From: Rheinheimera mesophila
GTDB lineage: Bacteria; Pseudomonadota; Gammaproteobacteria; Enterobacterales; Alteromonadaceae
Direction of reading: 5' to 3'
DNA length: 64,000 nt
Assembly (NCBI RefSeq): GCF_000986865.1
Contig: NZ_LAVS01000008.1
Location: forward strand, 1 to 64,000
Positions 33,737 to 42,207 of the stretch are shown in pieces (positions within the stretch are counted from its first letter, which is position 1; every line of letters begins with the position of its first letter). Position numbers and translations under genes: made by a program. The notes under the pieces are model-generated. The model made no database searches and was not told the DNA's origin. It saw only the letters and a list, made by a program, of their open reading frames with translations.

Positions 33737-34855
33737 CTATAACTCAATCTGCAGATCGCTGTGTGCAGCACTAATACACAACTGAATTTGTTCAGGGCCA
33801 TCGCCTGAAATCTGCCCGGTACGCAAATTCAGCACCTGGCCTGATTTTTTTTGACAAACACACTGATAACAAACACCAATACGGCAACCAAAACGTGGTG
33901 CCAGGCCCTGCTGCTCCGCAAGTTGCAATAAAGATACTCCAGCAGTAGCTTGCAGTTTGTTGACCCGGCCCTGTTGCAAAACCAAGGCTTGTTTAACCGG
34001 ACCAGCAGAACCTGGCGGCGCCAGTCCAAACAATTCAGTGTGAATAGCAGCCGCTGGCACTCCTTGTTGTATCAGATCATGCTGATACTGCCGGCTCATC
34101 GCCGCTGGACCACATAAAAAGTACTGTGCCTGACTCAGAGAAAAATCAGCATTCGTTGTTAACTCTGTCACCAAATCCAGGCGACCTGAAACTGCGGTCT
34201 CAATCAATTGCAATCTGAACAAAGGCTGTTTTGCTGCCAGTAATTTTAACTCGGTCAAAAAGGCAGCCTGACGCGATTCTTTTACGCAGTAAAACAGCAC
34301 AATAGGTGACGTCCAGCAACGTACACTGCTTAACATCGACCAAAGAGGGGTAATACCAGAACCTGCAGCTACCATCACGGTGCTCTGGTAAGGCGTGCTG
34401 TCTGACTGAGGGCGAAACACAAAATCGCCCATTGCGTCGCTGATACTCAGGTGAGTCAACCCGGAAATGGCTGTCGCCAGCGCATTGGTAAACTGGCCCT
34501 CTGGCTGAATTCTGCAACTGATACGGATTTGTTTTTGCTGGGCAAATACCGCAGAGGACGAACTGATACTAAAACTGCGACTGATGTATCGGCCCCGATG
34601 CAGCAGGGTGACCAGCAGGTGCTGACCCGGAATAAAACCAGACCAGGATGAAGCGGGTTCTAACCAGACACTGAGGATCTGCTCAGTTTCCCAACCAAAA
34701 TCGATCACGCGGGCACTGTGATAATCCGGATGTAACTGAGGGTTATTCCAGCGCAGCAAGGGCTTTAAGTAATACCCCAGCTTGGGTTGATTCGCCAGCA
34801 TTAAACTAAATTGACGGTAGAGGCGCTGGCTCCATGACGAGATACTTTTATTCAC
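33737..34855 (-). CDS. Ferredoxin reductase with C-terminal 2Fe-2S domain
   Basis: 372 aa. An FAD-binding domain (GRYISRSFSISSS, about 85-97) and an NAD-binding domain (VMVAAGSGITPLWSML, FLCGPAAM) are followed by a plant-type 2Fe-2S domain (FGCRIGVCYQCVC with the fourth cysteine in LCISAA). It supplies electrons to the desaturase 7 nt downstream, as in PA4888/PA4889-like pairs. Start: a GTG at 34855 (VNKSISSWSQRLYRQ) with GGAAGGA upstream; the frame extends 14 codons to a TTG that lacks a ribosome site. Confidence 0.88.
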   Translation of the reverse strand: MNKSISSWSQRLYRQFSLMLANQPKLGYYLKPLLRWNNPQLHPDYHSARVIDFGWETEQILSVWLEPASSWSGFIPGQHLLVTLLHRGRYISRSFSISSSSAVFAQQKQIRISCRIQPEGQFTNALATAISGLTHLSISDAMGDFVFRPQSDSTPYQSTVMVAAGSGITPLWSMLSSVRCWTSPIVLFYCVKESRQAAFLTELKLLAAKQPLFRLQLIETAVSGRLDLVTELTTNADFSLSQAQYFLCGPAAMSRQYQHDLIQQGVPAAAIHTELFGLAPPGSAGPVKQALVLQQGRVNKLQATAGVSLLQLAEQQGLAPRFGCRIGVCYQCVCQKKSGQVLNLRTGQISGDGPEQIQLCISAAHSDLQIEL

Positions 34856-35110
34856 ACTGGTCCTTCCACTTAATTTCAGCGCACAGTTGTACACCAAAAA
34901 TAAGTAAAACGCTACTTCATGAATTTAAAAACAAGATGAAAAAAAATTAAGCAATTGAATTAAAACAAATTATTCAGGTGTTAAATTTAAAATAAAAAAC
35001 ACCAATGAGTGAACATCTGTTTTTAATTTAAAAACTCAAAAAAACGGAGGAATTGAATACGAGCCCTTTGTCTTCAGACAAAAGGCGATAACAGAAATCG
35101 CACAGTGAGA
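34856..35110. other. AT-rich gap upstream of the desaturase operon
   Basis: About 250 bp, with a strongly AT-rich stretch at 34900-35050 that probably holds the promoter of the reductase-desaturase operon. No gene or clear terminator seen. The detached 3' end of the VOC gene begins at 35185 and ends at 35111. Confidence 0.4.
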
Positions 35111-35759
35111 CTAAGGCCAGAGCTTTACATCAGAGCTTTGAGCAAAATCGGTGCGCTGCGGCAGTACCACACAAAATCTATGGCCAAAGAGCACCGGTCA
35201 GTTTAAAGAGTGGCAGCAGCGAGAACCAGAATTGCCGTAGGCAAGGCAGATTTTTGAAGGTTTAGTGGGCCTAAACCAAAAAAAGCTAACGCCGCATACG
35301 GCAATTCTGGACTCGCCCTTCGGGAGCGCCTGAAAAGCCCTCATTCAGCGTTGTAACAGCTCGAAAGAGCGCCACTATTCCTTCGCTGTCACGCCTTGAC
35401 TGAGTCCTTTTCAGGCAGCTCTGCTGTTCACTTCTTAAACTAACCGGTGCTCTCGCCTTCATCACAGTCCAGCGTGGCATTTGTTTGACAACAACAGCAC
35501 CTAATTTGCACAAGCGCTCCACTTCTGCCTGGATATGATCGGTTTCGATATCCAGATGAATATGGCTTGGATGTTCAACTTTTTGCAGCAACAGTCTGGG
35601 CTCAGAGGTTGGGTTGTCCAGATAAGCATAACGCTCAGCCCACTCCGGATCAGAAGGCAACTGTGGATAACCCAGCGCCTGACTCCAAAAGTCTGTAGCT
35701 GGCTGACTATCATCCACCTGACTGTCCAGAACAAAAGCGGCTAAGCAACTTTTATGCAT
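35111..35759 (-). pseudogene. VOC (glyoxalase/bleomycin-resistance) family gene split by a 266-bp element
   Basis: Residues 1-102 (35759-35454) are a VOC domain: FWSQALGYPQLPSDPEWAERY, LLLQKVEHPSHIHLDIETD, then LGAVVVKQMPRWTVMKA. There the element at 35188-35453 begins. Beyond it, at 35185-35111, the missing VOC ending resumes: GHRFCVVLPQRTDFAQSS, then DVKLWP and a TAG; GHRFCVV is the expected motif after RWTVMxAPT. The current open frame runs through the element and ends at 35286, giving 157 aa with a foreign tail (KRTQSRRDSEGIVALF...). Two codons (usually Pro-Thr) cannot be assigned across the junction. The truncated product has lost the last strand of the fold and is probably inactive. Confidence 0.85.
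35188..35453. mobile_element. 266-bp folded palindromic element (MITE-like), inserted in a VOC gene
   Basis: The ends are perfect 11-bp inverted repeats, AGAGCACCGGT (35188-35198) and ACCGGTGCTCT (35443-35453), and the imperfect pairing extends about 35 bp inward (to about 35222 and 35419). Inside are two more hairpins: CCAGAATTGCCGTA (35226-35239) with its exact complement at 35297-35310, enclosing GGTTTAG/CTAAACC, and an imperfect roughly 36-bp arm at 35329-35368 with 35380-35415 (CCTGAAAAG/CTTTTCAGG). No transposase is encoded and no target duplication is obvious. The multi-branched fold suggests a non-autonomous element. No second copy seen in this window. Confidence 0.8.
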
Positions 35760-35773
35760 CCTCTGTTTCCTCT

Positions 35774-36355
35774 TTATTGTGGCCAGTTGCTGCCAGCGTC
35801 ACAGTTTTCGATCCAAAGCACATTGTTACGTGAATCGTTATTGATATAAACCTGATTAACAGCAGACTGAGGATAGACCAGACCTTCCCCACAATCCGCA
35901 CTCTGACCAGGCCCTACCACAATTTTGCTGCCGACCTTTAAGGCACAAGGGCTCATTTGATTGAGCACGCTCCAGTTTGGGCAAATGGCATTGGCCGCTC
36001 AGTACTGCTCCGTCGGACCTTCAGGCCGCATAAATGACCACCAACGGCCATATAAAGTGTAACTTTTGGCCTGGTCCCAGACTCTGTAGACTGTCACTGG
36101 TGCTGTAGCTACAAACACCTGCCCCATGCAAAGTTGACCTTTGTTTGGTTCACCTAAAGCCGATTTTAATAACTCTGGATCTGAAGTGGCTTCCAGACCC
36201 GCGGCAGGGGCTTCAATCTTGCCGACACAGGCCTTATCCTGAACAGAGGTTGCTGTACTTCCAGTGATTGGTGGTGTGGACGGAGGTAAAGTACTGCAAC
36301 CTGCCAACAGCGACGCCGCCAGCACCATCCATAAGTGGCGAGTAGAAAAACCCAT
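35774..36355 (-). pseudogene. Small lipoprotein gene interrupted by an in-frame TGA
   Basis: From the ATG at 36355 (AAGGAG about 9 nt upstream) a lipoprotein signal MGFSTRHLWMVLAASLLAGC leads into 118 aa ending YTLYGRWWSFMRPEGPTEQY and a TGA at 35999-36001. The same frame then continues without interruption for 74 codons (AANAICPNWSVLNQMSPCAL, KVGSKIVVGPGQSADCGEG, VLWIENCDAGSNWPQ) to a TAA at 35774, with the same style of spaced cysteines. This reads as a single protein of about 193 aa in which one codon, perhaps CGA, became TGA. The family is not recognised. Readthrough, or a separate second gene from a GTG at 35968, are less likely. Confidence 0.65.
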
Positions 36356-36487
36356 GGGCCAGACTCCTTGTTTTTTAACGTCAACAGGACACCTGACCAA
36401 TGCGTACACTAATCAGGAACAAGAAGCAGCTTAGCTTAAAAAACGCGCTGCTGACCAGCGCAAAAAACTATTTCAGGAACAAACACT

Positions 36488-36949
36488 CTAAAGTTCGAGG
36501 CGTTTTTCCATAAACACACTTAAAGGATCCAACTGATAAGAGCCAAAAGGTGCTCTGTACTGGTACCCTAACTTTTCATACAAGCCCAGAGCTTCAGGCT
36601 GAGAAATACCTGTTTCAAGCCGGGCCAGCAGAATTTGTTGCTGTTTAAGATGGGTCTCCAGCGCCTGCATCAGTTGTTTTGACACTCCACGGCCTCTGAA
36701 AGCTTCCAGCACATAAACCCGCTTAATTTCGCCATAACTGCCGTCATCATGCAGTATTTTCACTGCACCACAACCTGCCAATTTGCCATCCAGATAAGCG
36801 CCTAAAAATAACACGTTAGGCAAAGCCAAGGCTGAGGGGCTTTCCATATGATTACTTTCAGCAGGGTATAAAGACGCCATATAGACATCGGATAAAGCCA
36901 GCAGATGGGCTGCCGGAGCGGATAAAGGGTCAAGAGCTTTGATATGCAT
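36488..36949 (-). CDS. GNAT family N-acetyltransferase
   Basis: 153 aa. GNAT fold with the acetyl-CoA-binding loop in GEIKRVYVLEAFRGRGVSKQL (R/Q-x-x-G-x-G/A type: RGRGVS) and a C-terminal YEKLGYQYRAPFGSY. It transfers an acetyl group to an unknown amine. It stands alone, with about 100-nt gaps on both sides. Confidence 0.88.
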   Translation of the reverse strand: MHIKALDPLSAPAAHLLALSDVYMASLYPAESNHMESPSALALPNVLFLGAYLDGKLAGCGAVKILHDDGSYGEIKRVYVLEAFRGRGVSKQLMQALETHLKQQQILLARLETGISQPEALGLYEKLGYQYRAPFGSYQLDPLSVFMEKRLEL

Positions 36950-37047
36950 ACAAAGATTCTGCGCTGTTCACAAGAGGCTGCTATTCAAACAAAAACAGCG
37001 CTACTGACGCAACGCTTTTTACTGTCATAAGGGGAAAACGCAAAATA

Positions 37048-37785
37048 TCAGGGAATAGTGGCGGTATCACATCCCTTTAGATAACTACAACTATGTGCCC
37101 TGGCATACTGCTGCACGACCTCAATAATGCGCTGCTGGTAAGCTGAAGCCGCGGACACAACAAAATAGGCATCAACTTCTGCCAGTTTTTTTTGCTTTAC
37201 ATCGACAACATCAGTTGCTTGCTGTCCGGTGTAAGCGACAAAAGGTCCCTGATAGCTAATTAAATACTGAGTACGTTGGTGCAAAAATAACTGGATAGCG
37301 CTGATGCTGTCGGGCATATCCACCAGTTGATACCCTTGTTGCAGGAGTTGCTGACGCTGGCCTAAGTAATCAAAAGAGCGGATGGCCGCTATGGTTTTGT
37401 CTTGTGGTGCAGTTGAACTCGGAGCGTGGCTGTACAACATCAGTTGCATCGACATGTAAGCTGGTTCAACAAACTGGTGTTTTCTGCTGATCGCCGCTGT
37501 GGTTTTTATATTGATACTAAAATCCACCTCGCCTTGATCCAGTAACAAATACATCCTGGCCGGTGTGGTACAAACGGCTTTTAGCTTAAAACCTGCTTTT
37601 GCAAAAATGCGCTGAGCCAACACATAACCTTCGCCGGCACAACGTTTGCCATCAGCACTGACGACAAAATCTGGCGGAAAATTATGAATGCCCATGCGCA
37701 GGACTTTCTCTGGCGAAGCTGTGGGGGCTGCCAGCACTACAGGCAGCATAAACAAAGCCAAAACGACAAGCAGTCTGTGTTGCAT
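37048..37785 (-). CDS. Periplasmic substrate-binding-like protein
   Basis: 245 aa with a signal peptide (MQHRLLVVLALFMLPVVLAA). The mature part resembles family 3 solute-binding proteins or ligand-sensing domains (VLRMGIHNFPPDFVVSADGK, GYVLAQRIFAKAGFKL, DQGEVDFSINIKTTA). The start at 37785 is chosen at the signal peptide; the frame extends 16 codons upstream into the palindrome at 37804-37830. No transporter partner. It could be a stand-alone sensor or scavenging protein. Confidence 0.7.
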   Translation of the reverse strand: MQHRLLVVLALFMLPVVLAAPTASPEKVLRMGIHNFPPDFVVSADGKRCAGEGYVLAQRIFAKAGFKLKAVCTTPARMYLLLDQGEVDFSINIKTTAAISRKHQFVEPAYMSMQLMLYSHAPSSTAPQDKTIAAIRSFDYLGQRQQLLQQGYQLVDMPDSISAIQLFLHQRTQYLISYQGPFVAYTGQQATDVVDVKQKKLAEVDAYFVVSAASAYQQRIIEVVQQYARAHSCSYLKGCDTATIP

Positions 37786-37803
37786 AACAGGACTCTTGAA
37801 ACA

Positions 37804-37830
37804 GAGATCAGAGTCCACGACTCTGATCTC
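37804..37830. repeat. 27-bp palindrome between tpx and the binding-protein gene
   Basis: A 12-bp stem GAGATCAGAGTC/GACTCTGATCTC with a CAC loop, 7 nt past the tpx stop. There is no T-run. It resembles the palindrome at 30032-30053 (shared CAGAGTC/GACTCTG core). Confidence 0.6.
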
Positions 37831-37837
37831 CACATTA

Positions 37838-38335
37838 TTAAGCTAACACCGCCAAAGCACCTTGGTACGAAGGTTCATCTGCAGTTTCAGCCACTTGTTC
37901 TGTGTACAACACAGTACCGTCTGTGCCAATCACCACAACAGCGCGGGACAGTAAACCGGTCAGAGGACCTGTAGTGAATACCACCCCATAATCTTTGCCA
38001 AATGAGCTGCGGAAACTGGAACCGTTTTTCACCTGCTCTAAACCCTCTGCACCACAAAAACGTGCCTGAGCAAAAGGCAGATCTGCAGAAACACACAGCA
38101 CAGCGGTATTATCTAAACCTGACAAGGCTTTGTTAAAAGTACGGACAGAGGTAGCGCAAGTGGGTGTGTCCACACTTGGGAAAATATTCAGCACCAAACG
38201 CTGTCCGGCAAAATCTGCCAGTTTCACGTCTGCTAAACCTGCACCTGTTAAGGTGAAATCAGGGGCTTTGCTACCCACTGCCGGCAGTTCGCCTATTGTC
38301 TGAAATGGATTACCTTTTAATGTTACTGTGGCCAT
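37838..38335 (-). CDS. tpx: Thiol peroxidase Tpx
   Basis: 165 aa. An atypical 2-Cys peroxiredoxin that reduces hydroperoxides with thioredoxin. The peroxidatic cysteine is in SVDTPTCATSVRTFN (about residue 60) and the resolving cysteine in FAQARFCGAEGLEQV (about residue 94). VTLKGNPFQTIGELPAVG and the C-terminal EPSYQGALAVLA are typical. Confidence 0.97.
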   Translation of the reverse strand: MATVTLKGNPFQTIGELPAVGSKAPDFTLTGAGLADVKLADFAGQRLVLNIFPSVDTPTCATSVRTFNKALSGLDNTAVLCVSADLPFAQARFCGAEGLEQVKNGSSFRSSFGKDYGVVFTTGPLTGLLSRAVVVIGTDGTVLYTEQVAETADEPSYQGALAVLA

Positions 38336-38360
38336 GAGTCGGCTCCTTTAGGTTAAAAAA

Positions 38361-38993
38361 TCAGGGAGTATAGGAGGCACCAAAACCTTTCTTCGGCTTT
38401 TGGGGTTTTTCCTGAGCTGTGATAGCCAGTTGATAATTCATCACCTGACCTTGTTTAATCTGCACTTGTTGTGTCACCCAATCGGCGTTTTGCCACGGAT
38501 GCCAGAGTTTTAGCTGGTAGTTACCATCCGGAAGCTGATTAAAAATCACCTGCCCTTGGCTATCTGTCACCTGTAAAAATGGGCTTTCACCAACATAGAT
38601 ATAAGCCTGCATATAGTCGTGAATGTTACAACCTAAAGCGACAATACCCGGCTGATCAAACAGCACCGGAGCTTCAGGTTTATTGGCGTAGAGCTTTAAT
38701 TCAAATACTTTGGCGGGTGAAAAGGAATACACATGATGCCGGGTTTTATCCATATTCGGAAAGTCGACCTCTGTTCCGGTTTGGTAGGCAGAAACAAAAG
38801 GAATAAAAGTCAGATCCTGTTGTTTCACTTCAGCTTTTTTTGCTGAAAAGGTTTTATTCGCCGGATCAAGTAACTCGACCACTGTATCTTCCAATGCCTT
38901 GCCCTGCTGATCGGTGATCGTCAGTCTGACTTCGGCCTGAGTATTGAAACCCAGTAAAAGGAGCGCACACAAAACAGGGATTTTCAAGTTCAT
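38361..38993 (-). CDS. Cupredoxin-like secreted protein (methylamine-utilization-protein family)
   Basis: 210 aa with a signal peptide (MNLKIPVLCALLLLGFNTQA). The middle has plastocyanin-like copper-ligand motifs: NMDKTRHHVYSFSPAKVFEL and VALGCNIHDYMQAYIYV (His, Cys, His, Met spacing as in type 1 copper sites). The C-terminal part (LPDGNYQLKLWHPW) looks like a carboxypeptidase-regulatory beta-sandwich. It faces the outer-membrane barrel gene at 39164 across a divergent promoter region. The start is taken at the signal peptide. Confidence 0.75.
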   Translation of the reverse strand: MNLKIPVLCALLLLGFNTQAEVRLTITDQQGKALEDTVVELLDPANKTFSAKKAEVKQQDLTFIPFVSAYQTGTEVDFPNMDKTRHHVYSFSPAKVFELKLYANKPEAPVLFDQPGIVALGCNIHDYMQAYIYVGESPFLQVTDSQGQVIFNQLPDGNYQLKLWHPWQNADWVTQQVQIKQGQVMNYQLAITAQEKPQKPKKGFGASYTP

Positions 38994-39163
38994 TTTCTCA
39001 TCACTCCAAAGACCACAGAGGGCCAAAGTCTGGTTAAACTAAAGCAGTTTAGGTCTGTTGTCATCATCTGCCAGAGAAAGCAGTAAAAACTTTCTCATCT
39101 GCCGGTTTCTACTGACTGATGCAAACTGCTACTATCAAGGCAAATCAAAAGAAGGAACACAGG

Positions 39164-40411
39164 ATGTCGCCACCCCGCCTTAGTGTTGTATTGATCAGCC
39201 TGACCTCCACGCTGTTGTTCAGTGTCAGCAGCTCTGCTTCCGCACAATGGAGCCTCAGCGGTCGCGGCGAATTTTATCTGAATACACAAAACGATACAGC
39301 CCATTATTTAGCTCCGTGGTGGCAAAAAGGCACAGGGCAGCTTGGTTATCACACCGATGCCGGTGCCGGACCACAGTATCTGGTTGCTCAGGTCGAGGGC
39401 AATTCTGCTTTTTCCGCCACAGTGCATGCGCAGTGGCACAGAGCGCCAGAGGCTGGTGCAGGCATCACAGAAGCCTGGTTAAGCTGGAACCCGCTTCCCT
39501 ATTCGGGCTACAGAGTGCGAGGCAGAATGGGCATGTTCTATCCCGCTATGTCGCTGGAAAATACCGATCTGGCCTGGACATCGCCCTACACCAGTACCTT
39601 TTCCGCTATCAATAGTTGGATAGCTGAAGAAATCAAAACCAGAGCTGTTGAATTCTCGGTCAGTCGTCCCGGTCGGTTTTTTAATTCCGACCATAGTCTG
39701 CAGTGGGTCGGAGCTTTGTTCCAGGGCAATGATCCAGCCGGTTCCATCTTAACCTGGCGTGGTTTTGCTTTGCATAATCTGCAAACCGGTATAGGGGAGA
39801 GGGTCGATTTTGCCAATTACCCCAGCATAGCCGCAGGTGGAGCTGTGGAACTGCAACCGGCCTGGGTAGAGCCGAACCGCGAGCTGGACCATAAAACCGG
39901 CTATTACACAGGGCTGCACTGGCAACATCAGGATCAGACCGAAGTCCGGCTTTATTGGTACGACAACAGAGGCGAACCCACCACCTTTAAACAAGGCCAA
40001 TATGCCTGGGATAGCCGTTTTCTGAGCCTGGCCATACAACATCAACTAACAGATCAGTGGCGGTTGCTGGCGCAGTATCTCACTGGCGATACAGCCATGG
40101 GACAAAAAGTAGTAGTGGCCGATTATCGCAGCAATTATCTGATGCTGAACTACCAGCAAGAGCAGCACAGTCTTAGCGCCCGTTATGACCATTTTGAAGT
40201 GACCGACAAAGATCAAACGCCTGCCGATGATAACAATGGCAAAGGTCATAGCTGGGCCATCAACTGGACTTATCAGCTAAGTGAGCAGCTAAGTCTTGCG
40301 CTGGAGCATAGCAATGTACGCAGCGTTCAACCCAACAGGACTCAATGGCCGGGCTGGCAGGCTGAGGCAAAACAACACTCCAGTAGCCTGATTTTTGGCT
40401 ATCGCTGGTAA
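39164..40411 (+). CDS. Outer-membrane beta-barrel protein (porin-like)
   Basis: 415 aa. A signal peptide (MSPPRLSVVLISLTSTLLFS, cleavage near SASA) is followed by alternating amphipathic strands rich in Trp and Tyr (for example YYTGLHWQHQDQTEVRLYWY, WRLLAQYLTGD, NYLMLNYQQEQHSLSARYDHF). It ends in the aromatic barrel terminus LIFGYRW. AAGGA precedes the ATG at 39164. The substrate is unknown. It may act with the divergently transcribed cupredoxin-like protein. Confidence 0.75.
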   Translation: MSPPRLSVVLISLTSTLLFSVSSSASAQWSLSGRGEFYLNTQNDTAHYLAPWWQKGTGQLGYHTDAGAGPQYLVAQVEGNSAFSATVHAQWHRAPEAGAGITEAWLSWNPLPYSGYRVRGRMGMFYPAMSLENTDLAWTSPYTSTFSAINSWIAEEIKTRAVEFSVSRPGRFFNSDHSLQWVGALFQGNDPAGSILTWRGFALHNLQTGIGERVDFANYPSIAAGGAVELQPAWVEPNRELDHKTGYYTGLHWQHQDQTEVRLYWYDNRGEPTTFKQGQYAWDSRFLSLAIQHQLTDQWRLLAQYLTGDTAMGQKVVVADYRSNYLMLNYQQEQHSLSARYDHFEVTDKDQTPADDNNGKGHSWAINWTYQLSEQLSLALEHSNVRSVQPNRTQWPGWQAEAKQHSSSLIFGYRW

Positions 40412-40419
40412 TGGCTGAA

Positions 40420-41043
40420 TTACTCCAGTAGCATCCACAGCGCCACCGCAAACATTAAACTGGCGGCGATGCGGTTGAGCCACTGCACTTTGTTTTGCTG
40501 CTGGAAAAATGTGCCCAGCGCTTTACCACCACTGGCATACAGCAACATCGACAGAAACTCCAGCACAAGAATAATACAGACCAGCACCAGCAACTGCGGC
40601 CAAAACGCCAGTTGACTGTCGATAAAAGGCGGCAATAAAGCCATATGAAAAGCCCAGCCTTTTGGGTTAGCCACCGCAGTGACAAAGCCCTGGCTAAACA
40701 AGGTGCGTCGTGGCATCAATTCGCGGCTGATACCAGCCTGAGGTAGAGCCAGCTTGCCTTTGGCCCACCACATTTGCCAACCGATATAAGCTAAAAATAA
40801 AGCGCCAGCGATTTTAAACCACTGAAATACAACCGGAAATTGCAACATCATAGTGGCAACACCACAGACTGCCAGTATGGCCACCAAAGCCACACCTAAC
40901 ATCTCACCCCACATCATCCATAAAGTGCGGCGTACCCCCTGGGTCATACCAAGCGTCATCGCCAGAGTCATGCACATGCCTGGTGTGACAGAAACAAATA
41001 AAAAAGTCGGAATAAAAGCGCCCATCAAGGCCAGATTGATCAT
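40420..41043 (-). CDS. LysE/RhtB family amino-acid exporter
   Basis: 207 aa with about six membrane segments. It starts MINLALMGAFIPTFLFVSVT followed by PGMCMTLAM (the PGP-like motif after TM1), and has GWQMWWAKG and FVTAVANPKGWAFHMALLPPF (the NPK motif before TM4). GAGG lies 5 nt before the ATG at 41043; the longer frame to 41151 overlaps the ligase gene and is rejected. It exports amino acids or analogues of unknown identity. Confidence 0.9.
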   Translation of the reverse strand: MINLALMGAFIPTFLFVSVTPGMCMTLAMTLGMTQGVRRTLWMMWGEMLGVALVAILAVCGVATMMLQFPVVFQWFKIAGALFLAYIGWQMWWAKGKLALPQAGISRELMPRRTLFSQGFVTAVANPKGWAFHMALLPPFIDSQLAFWPQLLVLVCIILVLEFLSMLLYASGGKALGTFFQQQNKVQWLNRIAASLMFAVALWMLLE

Positions 41044-41116
41044 AGCTACCTCATTAATGAAGAGCGCTATTCTGTCTGGTTGCGCAGACAGCCACAAGAG
41101 TGACAGACCTGCTTTT

Positions 41117-41950
41117 TTAAGGCTCTGACCGCTCCCGTACAAATACTGCAAAACGAGGTGTGCCCTTGTGGGTCAGTCCGCGATACTGAAAAGTCACCAA
41201 ACGCCCTATTGGCGGCGGATTCTGCCGCTCGTTAAGACTAAAACCTGAGCCTAATTTAAAGCGACGACCATCAGGTAACTCCACCAATAAGGCCCCCAGC
41301 ATACCGCTAAACTGCCCTTTACCTGGTAGATGTGCTACCACCCTGGCCTCCGCATCCTCGACCAGTTTTAGCTTTTGTAAGTGACTGACTCTGCCACTTT
41401 GATAAAGTGCAGTTGCATGATGCAACATCAGCCCTTCTCCCCCTCCGGCGACCACCCGCTGCAACAGCTCATCAAGCTGAGCTTTTGCCTGCAACTGCTG
41501 TTGGGGTAATAACTGCACAAAAGCGGTCTGTGGTAATTGCTGTTGTAAAAACTGCAAGCGTTCGGTAAAAGTGCCGGGCTGTTGTGGTGCATCAAAGACC
41601 ATCAGACGTATCCTTTGCCAATGCTGCTGTGTGGCACCTGACTCTAAGGCCCGCATCACCTGCTGAAACTGCCCGCGCCCAGCCCATAGCTCGGCATCAA
41701 GGGCAAACGCTGGTAACTGCCGAAGTAAATACTCTGGCAACTTGATCCACTGCCCACTGCGACTACGCAATTGCTTACCGTCCCAGAAGGCCCTTACCCC
41801 ATCGAGCTTTTCGCTGATCCAAAAATCAGCTACAGCATCCTGCTGCTGATAGCTCCGGGCCAGTTGCAACTGGGGTAACGTTTCAAGGCCAAAAGCCGGT
41901 ACAGTGGTTAGCATAGCGGTACAACACAAAGACAAATACAAAGTTCGCAT
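41117..41950 (-). CDS. Secreted ATP-dependent DNA ligase (LigE-like)
   Basis: 277 aa with a signal peptide (MRTLYLSLCCTAMLTTVPAFG). Nucleotidyltransferase motifs: ISEKLDGVRAFWDG (motif I with the adenylated lysine near residue 48), FALDAELWAGR (III), RLMVFDAP (IIIa), GGGEGLMLHH (IV), LQKLKLVED (V), and a C-terminal OB-fold (GSGFSLNERQNPPPIGRLVTFQYRGLT). It is a minimal ligase seen in many gammaproteobacteria; a role in joining DNA in the periplasm or in uptake is suggested for the family. Confidence 0.88.
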   Translation of the reverse strand: MRTLYLSLCCTAMLTTVPAFGLETLPQLQLARSYQQQDAVADFWISEKLDGVRAFWDGKQLRSRSGQWIKLPEYLLRQLPAFALDAELWAGRGQFQQVMRALESGATQQHWQRIRLMVFDAPQQPGTFTERLQFLQQQLPQTAFVQLLPQQQLQAKAQLDELLQRVVAGGGEGLMLHHATALYQSGRVSHLQKLKLVEDAEARVVAHLPGKGQFSGMLGALLVELPDGRRFKLGSGFSLNERQNPPPIGRLVTFQYRGLTHKGTPRFAVFVRERSEP

Positions 41951-42207
41951 TGGTTTGCCCTCCTTGTCGTGTTCCTGTTTTAACTGTAGCCTGCTTTATT
42001 TGAAAATAAAGTGTTAACAACGATGCACTCCTTTAGTGCTCTTTTGTACAGGAACAGCACATAAAGCTATTGACCCTCAAAGAAAAACCACGGCAAAAAT
42101 CTTATATTTACCAATAAAATCAAATAATTGACATCATACTGTCACAGGTGGGTACAGATACTGCTTTAACAAGGTGGATTATTTGTGATGCAGTTTGGGA
42201 GTCTGTT

